From positions 4,774,001-4,838,000 of the forward strand of contig JAHRBS010000004.1 in the NCBI GenBank assembly GCA_024305745.1: a stretch of 64,000 bases of DNA. The letters run 5' to 3'. The notes beneath the pieces were generated by a model that made no database searches, had not been told where the DNA came from, and saw nothing but the letters and a program-made list of their open reading frames with translations. Below are positions 54,788 to 64,000 of the stretch, piece after piece. The position numbers and the translations under genes were made by a program. The first letter of the stretch is position 1; each line of letters starts with the position of its first letter. The DNA is from Polyporus tsugae (lineage: Eukaryota > Basidiomycota > Agaricomycetes > Polyporales > Polyporaceae).

Positions 54788-56021
54788 TTTGTGGAGGCCG
54801 GATGCATCTTCTCCTCGCTGCTCAGGACCTCCCGTTGGCGTCGGATCTTGGTGAAGCCACAACGGAAAGCTGGGGCCCGGGACGTTACCCTGAATCTTAA
54901 GGGCATTGATGTGGTCCGCAACTGGCAATATCCCATTCGGGTGACATCATACAACCGTTTGTATATCCACGCCGGGATACAAGATTAACATGCTCCAATG
55001 GCATAGCTATGGAGTTGTACACGTTGCCGATGCTTCTGAGGTGTGTTGTACAACGTGTCATATCGGACAACAGGATCAGGAAGGAGATAGGATAGCTGGG
55101 ATGTCGCGCTTGCGATCAGTTTATGCCACGGTTCTCGCACCAGAGTGCGTGTTCAAATAAAACGGCTTTCGCACAACAACAAACAAACTCTTAAAATTTC
55201 TCGTGGCACATACTACGTATACGCAGTGAACATTATGTACAGGGCCTTACCGCGCATTCACATACGTCACTTTGCTTCGGCGTAGTCCTCAGGCCTCAGG
55301 TCTCCGACCTTGTCCGACTCCGCACTAAATGCGATAAGCTCGTGTTCGTTTATGTACGATGACTATCTAACCATGTCAATATACACACTGTGACACAGGT
55401 TGGACATACTTTCATTTATTACCACATCCCGCACGGTGGCGTCCCAAAACCCCGCGAGCCAGGCCGGTCAGGCTGCAACTCGTATGATGTCAACTTGAAG
55501 CTTAAGGATCATCAGCTGGGCGCATTACTTTAAGCATGGTTAATTCCATCAGAATGGTGTCTAAAATAGAAATAGAGACAAGCTTCTCCTACTCGCCTTT
55601 GACCTGTTACAAATACAGCGACTTCCGTTCGAACGCTCACAGACGTCATCTACAAGCGTCGAGGATCCAGCCTTTGGAGTACAATGTAGTCACAGACGGC
55701 GCTCACCTGAACGATGGTTACCATCCCGACGAGCGTAGACATTGGCATTGTGCGATTGTCATTGTTATCGGGGCACGAGTGAGGGGCATGGGGGTCTACA
55801 TGAGGGGTTACTGAGGATGACGGCCGCGGTGTGGATCTTTGCAAAGAATGGGCGAGCGTAGTACGCACTGGTCAAAGGCCGCGGGCGCCTGATGGGTTCT
55901 TGCCGTTCTGAGCCTCGAGGGAAGCCTCCGACCCGCGTCTCCTCTTCCCTCCGCTTTCCTCCTCCTCTTCTTCTTCTCTGTGGCGCCCTCGGGCTCCCCT
56001 CCATCCTCATCCTCTCTCATC
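54788..56021. other. intergenic, 1.2 kb, no gene
   Basis: Only short unrelated frames. The final 120 bp are pyrimidine-rich and form the likely promoter/leader of the next gene. Confidence 0.5.
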
Positions 56022-57857
56022 ATGTACGCCCAGCCACAACCACGGCAAGCTTCAACGTTCGTCCCTGACTACGACCAGTACCGCGGATCTCCGTCTCAGG
56101 AACCTATACCCAACGGCCGCCCTCCATCACAGTACTCCGCCTACCCCCAGCAGCATCCCCAGTCACAATATAACCAGTATGAGGATGCGGCTTACGACGG
56201 AGATGGAGACGACTTCTACCAGTCCCAATCCCAGTACGACCAGCCGTATGCAGCCAGGTCCGTTGCCACTCAGTCCGTCCGCGCACCCTCTCCGCCCGCA
56301 GGCCCCATCCTCGACCACTCCCACCTCCGCCCGGGCAACCAAGCGGCGTTGCTGTCGCACGAGCGCACGCTCGAACTCTACCGCACGAACGCAAAGAAGA
56401 CGCAGGACCCGGACCTCCAGTTCGAGTTCGCCGTCTTCATGATCGACGCCTCCAAGACGATGCCCATCCCCGTGCAGACCCCGGGGAACGTCATGGACGT
56501 CGAGAAGGCCATCGCGAAGCGCGACGACCTCGTCCACGAGGCCATGGGCCTCCTCAAGCGCCTCGCCGACCGCGGACACATGCCCGCCCAGTACTTCCTC
56601 GCCGACTGCTACGCGAACGGCATCGGGACGCACAAGAACCGCCAGGACTTCGACCGCGCATTCCCCCTCTTCGTCCTCGCCGCCAAGCACGGCCACCCCG
56701 ATGCGTCCTACCGCGCGGGGACGTGCTGTGAGAACGGTTGGGGGTGCCGCCGCGAGTCCGCCAAGGCCATCCAGTTCTACAAGAAGGCGGCGGCTGCAGG
56801 ACACCCAGGTTCGCTCTACCGGCTGGGCATCGCGGAGCTCAACGGTGAGCTGGGGCTGTCTAAGAGCCCTAAGGAAGGTGTCAAGTACCTGAAGCGGTCG
56901 GCAGAGCACGCGACGGCCGAGTTCCCGCACGCGCTGCACGAACTCGCACTCCTGCACGAGCGCGGAATCGACAACGTCCTTTTCGTCGACTACGAGTACG
57001 CAGCGGAGCTGCTCGCGCAGGCGGCGGAGCTCGGGTACGCCCCCAGTGCGTATCGGCTGGGGGAGTGCTACGAGTACGGCAAGATGGGCTGCCCGCAGGA
57101 TCCAGCGCTCTCAATACATTACTACGTTCGTGTTTCTCGCTTGCCACGCAGGATCCGCGCTCCCCTACTTAATCCGCCGCCCGCGTTTGTCCTTTGCAGA
57201 ACATCGCCGCGCAGCAGAACCATCGCGACGCGTGCTTTGCGCTGACCGCGTGGTACCTCGTCGGCTCGCCAGGCGTCCTCCCGCAGTCCGACACGGAGGC
57301 GTACCTCTGGGCGTTCAAGGCGGCGGAGGCGGGGCTCGTCAAGGCCATGTACGCCGTCGGGTACTTCCTCGAAGTCGGGATCGGCACCGAGCCGAGCATG
57401 CAGCAGTGCGTATTCTTTTCTTTGGCCCCCCCCATTCTTTCCCTATCGTCGTCCGAGTCGTCCGAGGAGACTATTTTTGTCGTGTCTCGGCGGACGCTAT
57501 GGCGTGCGGCGCTACGCGGTACGCGCGGCGACCTCTGACATCATCATCACTATCATCATCATCCGTCCGCCCCATCGAATGGCGTCAAGCTATTTATGCG
57601 ATATGTACTGTATGCCAGGCGCTAACCGCCCCTTTCCGCTCCGCTCTACCTCTACTAGGGCGATACAGTGGTACAAACGCGCGGCGGAGCAGGGGGACAA
57701 GCGCGCGGCGCAGCGGCTGAAGGGCCCGCAGAACACGGCGATGGTCGCGCCCGGGGGCCCCGGGTCCGTTCTGCATCGAAACGATGATGGGAGCGGGGAC
57801 CTGTCGTTGTCCGGGTCGGGCAAGGGCGGGAAGGACAAGGATTGCGTGATCATGTGA
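56022..57857 (+). CDS. Skt5/Chs4-like Sel1-repeat chitin synthase regulator
   Basis: Three exons: 56022-57125, 57200-57405, 57659-57857; 1509 nt, in frame, 502 codons. A Gln/Tyr/Pro-rich N-terminus (first 90 residues) precedes seven or so Sel1-like repeats (for example AMGLLKRLADRGHMPAQYFLADCY, AFPLFVLAAKHGHPDASYRAGTC, AIQFYKKAAAAGHPGSLYRLG, AYLWAFKAAEAGLVKAMYAVG, AIQWYKRAAEQGDKRAAQRL). It ends CVIM, a CAAX box for prenylation. Repeat content and CAAX end match Skt5/Chs4-type activators that anchor and activate chitin synthase at sites of wall growth; basidiomycetes have several (CSR proteins). Intron 2 is long (253 nt) and holds an ATC-repeat run at about 57538-57563. Confidence 0.87.
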
Positions 57858-59397
57858 GTTGGGTTGGGTTGGACGGACGGATGCTTGGTTGGTTGGTTGG
57901 TTCGGTGAGCGGGGGCGGGGGCGGGGGCGGGCTTGGATTATCGCATGGTGCTGCGCGGAAGGGAGGGGGGGGAGGGTGTGTGAAGAGTTGCTTTTTCCCT
58001 CGATACCTCGATACCACTGCTATGCACGCGAGGATCTTTTTTTTTTTTTTTTTTTTTTTTTCATGGACGAGGGGCGAGAGAGAGTCGAGGCAAGGCGGAC
58101 AGGTTCATTGTAGAATTTCATTTCCATCTCCCCAAGAGTGACACTACAGGTACTACTAGCGAGCGGGGACTTGTGGCTGTGGCTGTTCGGTACATACTGT
58201 ACACGATCTAATCGAGGGCCGGCGCCGGCACGGAGGTACATACATACAAGATCTGCACTATGCACTATGCACAATTGTCGTTTGTTTTTAAATTTCTCAG
58301 GGAGCACACACACATATATGGAGGTTTGTTGGATTCTCAGTCCGGATCATACTTATACTCTCATTCCGCTCGATGTTTATGTTTAGTACTTGTGCACGCT
58401 CGAGCTCGAGGTGCCAGGGCCTGCGTGCGCATCACATGGCGTAAGCGAATTTGACAGGTAAGTATACTTTGTAGAAGTTTGTAGATCAGCAAGCTTAAGC
58501 ACTGGCAGCTGGGCGTCGTGACTGTTTGTTTGATGGGAAGCTTCGAGCTAGCTTCAAGCTTTCAAGTCTCAAGCTCAAGGTTGGCGGGTACCAAGTACAT
58601 ACAACAAAAATGTCCTTGAGTACTCGTATGTAATTATAAAGGCCCGGGCTCGTGTACATATGGAGGTGATGGACGTTTTTAACCACACCGTTGGAGAGTC
58701 CAGCTTGTGTCACGTCTCGAATCGATTGTAAACTTGAGGTGGCCGAGTACTGGTGAGTTATCCTATCCGATAACGCGTGGCGCTCTAAAAAGAAGTGGTA
58801 CCTAGATATATTGTGGCCATGGATGGATGGTCGCGGGTGGATTCTAAGGGCAAAAAAAATGGGGACCCGGGCATGGCAGACGGCGATACCCATGTGTTTC
58901 TACTGGGTACCGGTACACTAGGCCTCCTATACCGACGATACTGTATACCGAGCGGCGAGTGCACCCACTGCAAAACTCAGGGCACGGGCCAGGTGTCTAC
59001 ATGTGATGGTGAATACATGAGTGAGTGGGCGAAAGAGCGGGGAGGGGGGGGGAGGGGGCGCAGCGGGAGAGCGGAATATTACGAGATAGCAAGCTTAAGT
59101 CTACGATATATGTATGGGCGCGATCAGAGGGCAATACGCCCGCGCGTGGACGAAGCGAAGTGCGAAGGTGATAAAAAGACATCAAACCGGATGTACAGCG
59201 TTACCAGATGGCATGCCCCCCCCCCCACCTCGACCCCGACCCCGACCCCCAGGCCCATAATACTGTTGTACCATGCAAAAAAGGATGCGACAGGTCGCGA
59301 GTCCGAGTCCGAGTCCGCGAACGACGTATGGATACGGACGTGGACATGGACGTACATAAATACATACATACATACTTTTCCTCCTCCCCCCCTAGTA
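57858..59397. other. intergenic with low-complexity tracts, no gene
   Basis: Holds the Skt5-like gene 3' end with GGTT (57884-57901) and GGGGGC repeats, a T(25) tract, and at the right the 3' flank of the deubiquitinase gene with TACA repeats near 59360. No gene is supported. Confidence 0.5.
58037..58061. repeat. T(25) homopolymer
   Basis: 25 consecutive T, downstream of the Skt5-like gene. Confidence 0.95.
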
Positions 59398-62300
59398 CTA
59401 GCGCGCGTAGGAAGACGGCGGCGGCGGCGGCGGTGGGCCCTTGCGCTCCCGCTCCTTGCGCCCGAACCCCAGGATCGGCGCCGTGAAGCTCAGCTTCCGC
59501 GTCGCCCGCCGCCAGTTGTTGTTGTTGTTGTTGTGCCCCGCACCGAGTCCGTCGGGTGCCGTCGGGCTCACAATCGGCGTGTCGCCCACGCCCCCGCCGC
59601 CCGTCCCCCCGAAGCTGAGCGTCGCGGCGGCGGAGAGCGGCGGCGGGGCGGTCTCTGCGTGCGAGTGTCCTGGGGGGTGGGGGTGGGGGTGGGGGAGCGT
59701 CCAGTGCGAGTGGTGTGAGTGGTGTGAGTGGTACGTCGTTGACGAGGACGAGTATTGCGAGTCCGAGTGGCTGATCCGTACGGGCGGCGGTGTGGGTTGC
59801 GATGGGCGGTTTGGCCGGAGTTCCCACTCCGCGGGCTCCGAGTCCTCGTTCGGAAGAGGGCGTCGCGACGGTCGGAGCGGCGAGCCGTCGGGCGTGCCGT
59901 GCCCCTCCTCCTTCTCCTTGCCCTTTGGCGGCGGCACTAGGGGGGGGAACACGTCCGCAGCATGTGTGCGGTGGGGGGCTGTTGGTGGGCCCAGAGGCGA
60001 TGCGGGGAGCGGGGGGAGGGGGGGAGGCATGCCGATATTCGACATCGGGCGCGAGGAGGTCATCTCTGCGCCCGCGGTCGACGGGCGCGGGGGGAGCTTG
60101 GATGAGGGGTTGCCTGACCGGCGCTTCTCGCGTCTCAATGACTTTGCGAGGTCCGGCACAGACTTCTTGTGCGCGGGTGGAGATAGTGGTGGCTCGGTAT
60201 GCGCGGTGGAGGCAGGTGGGGGTAAGGGCGCGGGCGGGACTACGGGCGAGTACGCGTCTGACATTGCTGCCTCGGAGCCGCGCCGGGTCAGGCGGGGCGA
60301 TGCGGGGGTGCGGGGGCCGGTTTCCTGGCGTGTGCTCTTCCGACGGAACCAGCCATTCGACTTCTTCTCTGGTGTGCGCTCCTTGTCCTTCGTCGACGAG
60401 TGGGACCCGTTCGGGAACGGAAATGCTTTGGGTGGGACGGGTGAGGGAGGTACAGATGGTATGGTTTCATGCGTGCTGTTGTCAGCCGTGGACGCAGTCG
60501 CGGTGGACCCCGTTGTTTGCGGCCGGCGAGTCCGAGGAGAGGCAGGTAGAGGAGGGATTATGCCTCCATGGGAGTCGACGGTGCTACTGCGTTGGTAATC
60601 ATTCTTGTGGCCGTTCGGAGTCTTGAGCCGAAGCGAGGGCGGGTGGCGCAAGCTGCGCAGCGCTTTGCCCAGAGTGCTTGAGCCATGCTCCTTATACGTG
60701 GGAGAGGACGGGCTGGGTATTAGCGGCTCATCTGGTATGTGCATATGGGGATACAAGGGGGTGGGGGCTGCGACTGGCAGAGAGTCGGAGGTATTGTGAT
60801 TAGAGGACATCAGTGGGGCCGTTCCGGGTGTAAGCATAGGGGATTCGCTCATGTCAGACAAGTTGAGGTCGTCCACCGAGGGGTTCAGTCCCGGGGGCTT
60901 GTGCAGGAACGGTGAACTCGGCGCATAGCTCAGTTCGCTCGGCTCGGCAGTAGCAAGACTGACAGAGACGGGAACACAGGTGATATCGGCCGCCATGGCT
61001 GGGTCTGGAGGGGGGGTGGGGGACTTGAGGCCGAGGGCAGGAAGGTCGAGGTCTACAGCTTGATAATACAATACATAGGCTGATCCGCTGTTGGAATCGC
61101 CGAAGTACTTCGGTATGTCAGACTCCTTGACTGTCGAGACGGTGTCGTCATCGAATAGTGTCCACGTCCCCCTCGCCTTGACGATTGTCACGTAATGGCC
61201 GTGGTAAGGACCGCTGGAAGGGGCAGACAGCGTGAGAACAGCGAAGTGGAAGGCCACGATAAGCGATGTGTACGTACTTTCCGATGTGTACAACAATCGC
61301 AAAGAGCTCGTATAACCTGTCGGGATCCTCTGCGTCGTCCACAGTGTTGAAAAGTCGGAGCTCCATCGGGAAAGCCACACGATACGCAAGCTTAATATAC
61401 TTCCCGACGTCCTCCTGGATCTTGAACCGCTTGAGGTGCAGGGCAAGGATGTTCGGGAGCTTCTTGATCTTCATCCTATATTCCCGCATGACTCAACTGA
61501 GAAACTAGGTCCATCGAGAACAACGCACCTCTTCTCCGCCTCTTGGAGATCGCAGCAGGAATCGCAGAAGAACTTGTTCTTCTGGCACAGCATCTCGCTC
61601 GCGCTGAACTGCCTCAGACACGCGGTCACGGAGGAGTTCTGCTCGATGTCGATGGAAAGATCGATGAAGGACTCGTCGCGCGAAGACACGGTCTCGCATG
61701 TCAGGCAGCGCGTCTCGCTCGTCAGCACACCCTCAAACAGGCGGTGCACAATGGTCGAGTGGAACTGCGTGCCCTGCGCCGTCGACGTCGATGCTGCGGG
61801 CTGAGTCGACAGCGTCGCAATCGACGTGCTCACTGCGTAGCGGCCAATGACGGCGACGTGAGCCATCCAGCCGCGGACAGGAACGGGACGCAGCACTCAC
61901 GGTCCTCGCCCGACTTCTCTCCGCCGTTCGGATGCGGCGCGGGTTTCTGCGCCTCGGCTTCCATTTCCTCGATGATCTGATTGAGCACGTAGTTCAGGAA
62001 CTCATGCGCGTCCTGGTGCATCGACGGGCGGAAGAGTTCATTGAGCTCCTTCAGCTTGTCGATGAACGCTCGTGGCGCTACGGTTCCTTTGTCGGCCGGA
62101 TTCTTGCTGATGTGCAGGAAGAGCGAGCGGAGCGCGGAGAGCAGCGTCGGAGGCTGTGGGGGGATGGGGACGGGGGGCGGTGCATTAGGGTTGGCCGACG
62201 AGACTTCTGAGACGGAGGCCGAACGGACGGGGCGCTTGCGAGAGCTCGCGGACGGCTGTTGGGAATGCAAGGGGGGAGGTACTGGTGGAGCAGGAGGTAA

Positions 62301-63205
62301 CGGCGGAAGGTCGGGAACGGATGGGTCTGGATACTGAAGGAGGAGCTCCCGGAAGGGTCCGCAAAAATAGAGGGCCTGGAGAACGGAATTGGCGTAACTG
62401 TCGCAAGAATGAGATAAGCAGCAGGTCAATCGTGAGGTATCGTAAAGCTGCTTTTCGCAGTACGGCGTAGAGGGAGATGTTGTCGTAAATTACGACAACT
62501 CGGAATGGACACGGGTACACTCGTGGTCATTTTGACCTCACCCGTTCCTGCACGGGTACGTGCCAATGGGGGTCGAGGGCGTCCCGTGCGGGTATGACAA
62601 CAAAGTGGGTATGGCAACAAAGTTGGTTAACCCAAGGTGCACACAACATCCCGACTGGCTGTTGTAGCCCACACATAGAGCATGGCCGCAGCATGGTGCG
62701 TGGTCGGAGAACTATGTCTGCGTCGTGATCTCTGTAAATCATAATAGGGAAGAACATGGGTCAAGTCTACCCACCTCGAATACGGGCGCGAGTGCGGGTA
62801 GGGCTAAAACCCTTACGGGTAAACCCGTGTCCATCTCGACGACCATGGAGTCGCTCGCCACTAGACTGCCATACAACGTCTATTCCCCCAGCCAACGGAC
62901 GAGATTGCGATACGACGTGTATCGGACCAGCGGTTTGTGTGACGACGAGGATGGAGGCAAGAAGAGGTTCGGAGGAAATGGGATGGGGAGAGGCGAGGAA
63001 GGCAATCAGCGGGAATGGTTACTCACCAGGTGTTGCCGAACTAGTGGAGGTCAACATAAGGATGGCTGAGAAGCGGCGGAGGACTCACGTTTTCGAAGCC
63101 GAAGGTCTTCGCGTCTGCGGCAGAGATGATCGGAGGCTGCTGGACAGCGACTGGGGCGGGGGTGGCGGAGGTATGGCTTGTTCCGAAGGAGATCCATTTT
63201 TTCAT
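59398..63205 (-). CDS. ubiquitin-specific protease, CreB / Ubp9-Ubp13 (USP12/46) type
   Basis: Six exons: 63205-63089, 63040-63027, 62397-61901, 61832-61529, 61475-61278, 61213-59398; 2946 nt, in frame, 981 codons. Starts MKKWISFG. The Cys box [20 protein letters not shown] begins on the 14-nt exon 2 and continues on exon 3. [18 protein letters not shown] follows, then zinc-ribbon pairs CLTCE and CDSCC and the His box [16 protein letters not shown]...AYVLYYQ, all catalytic positions intact. After residue about 460 comes a long Pro/Ser-rich tail of unknown role. In ascomycetes CreB removes ubiquitin from transporters and regulators in carbon catabolite repression, with the WD40 partner CreC; whether that holds here is inference. 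Intron 2 is 629 nt. Confidence 0.9.
62505..62834. repeat. MITE-like insertion in USP intron 2
   Basis: Ends in perfect 12-bp inverted repeats, ATGGACACGGGT at 62505-62516 and ACCCGTGTCCAT at 62823-62834, and is rich in internal ACGGGT/CCCGT motifs. 330 bp, no coding frame. Explains much of the unusual 629-nt intron length. I could not identify a flanking target duplication, so the class is open. Confidence 0.45.
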
Positions 63206-64000
63206 GGCGGAAGCGGGGGCTCAAGAGGGAGTTGAGCCGGCCAGAGAACGGAAGAAGGAGCGAGGAGGGAAGAGGAAGGGGGAGAAAGGGCAAGGAGTGG
63301 ATGAGCGAAAGCCTGGACGAGGATGGATGAGAGAGACTGCGACTGGCACTGGCCACCGGCACGCCCTTGCTCCCTGCCCCGCGCCGCCCATCCGTCCAGG
63401 CACACAGCCCCCGTTATGGCAGCTGCTTCTTAGCCGACCCTCATCGCATATACTTAACCTACACACAACCTCCCTCAATTTTCTTTCCCTCCCTCTATAT
63501 GCATATCCACTCCGTCTGCAACACCCATTGGAAGCATGTCCACCCCACCTCTCTGTGGTAATTCACGAACGTGCCTGGTGCCTGTCATTATCCCCAACAT
63601 CGACCTCTACTGGACCCTGGTAGACCCTGGTCCCACGCCCATGCAACCAACTGCTTCTCAGGCTAGCCAAGACTGGGCAGTTGTATCATTCCGTGATCTG
63701 TCTTCTATCTTTCCTCAAACCGCAAGTCCGAGTGGATGGGTCGGTGCCTTCGCCGGGCCGAAATCATCGGTGCTCTTCCACCAGTACAAATGGATTTGAG
63801 ATCGTTTGTCTTATGGGTTGCAGGTGGCTTAGTTGGTTATTACTTCCGTCCGGCGGTCCTCATTTCGGGCTCAGTACCCTACATAGCAGCAGCGAGCAGC
63901 AAATGTTGCAATCTCTTTGTTTTTGCGTTAACTGATTGCCCAATGACTGCACGCATCGCTTTGCCATCTTCCCCTACATAGTAGTAGTCCCACTGCCTCT
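63206..64000. other. upstream region of USP gene, no gene
   Basis: Contains a purine-rich run (about 63238-63302, plus strand) just upstream of the USP start, i.e. a pyrimidine-rich leader on its coding strand. Beyond 63340 only unrelated short frames are seen. Confidence 0.45.

Noticed and set aside
59441..60598. 385-codon open frame on the plus strand
   Set aside because: Antisense shadow of the Pro/Ser-rich tail of the deubiquitinase; Gly/Arg/Ser-rich low complexity with no domain.

Overview
This window is nuclear DNA of a filamentous basidiomycete, most likely an agaricomycete and perhaps a polypore. The evidence is many short GT-AG introns of about 50-70 nt in almost every gene, agaricomycete-style families (FunK1 kinase, F-box/LRR proteins, LysM secreted protein, Tnp2-type CACTA transposase) and GC-rich exons. 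The placement below class is inference from family flavour only.

Layout. 0.8-5.1 kb holds relics: a MUG113/T5orf172-type relic, a truncated MFS transporter, one intact F-box gene and a decayed F-box paralogue. 5.4-11.9 kb holds a divergent pair of good genes, a FunK1 kinase (minus) and a MAU2/Scc4 cohesin-loader subunit (plus). 12.5-44.1 kb is one large inverted duplication. Its right arm (about 39.9-44.1 kb) is a compact 4.1 kb. The left arm (about 12.5-34.9 kb) carries the same content in the opposite orientation but has grown to about 22 kb through a 5.7 kb Copia retrotransposon (14993-20705) and a 12.5 kb CACTA DNA transposon (22327-34792), which is itself split by a 6.9 kb chromodomain Gypsy retrotransposon (26219-33145). 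The right arm keeps both uninterrupted target sites, so each insertion can be read base by base. Each arm carries a LysM effector-like gene (identical in both), a small unknown family and an F-box pseudogene. The 5 kb spacer between the arms holds a tetraspanin gene.

44.4-63.2 kb is ordinary gene-dense euchromatin: tRNA-dihydrouridine synthase Dus1, ubiquilin Dsk2, two tandem-orientation C2-domain membrane-protein paralogues with a small unknown gene between them, an Skt5/Chs4-like Sel1-repeat chitin synthase regulator with a CAAX end, and a CreB/Ubp9-type deubiquitinase whose catalytic cysteine box lies on a 14-nt micro-exon.

The genes do not form a cluster or operon. The recurring themes are ubiquitin (F-box proteins, Dsk2, USP) and the cell wall/surface (LysM, Skt5-like, tetraspanin), but co-function is not implied by the layout. 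All splice models were read by eye; multi-exon totals reported as in-frame were checked by summing exon lengths. No tRNA, rRNA or CRISPR array was recognised. I see no unknown multi-gene system; the most unusual object is the asymmetrically expanded inverted repeat.
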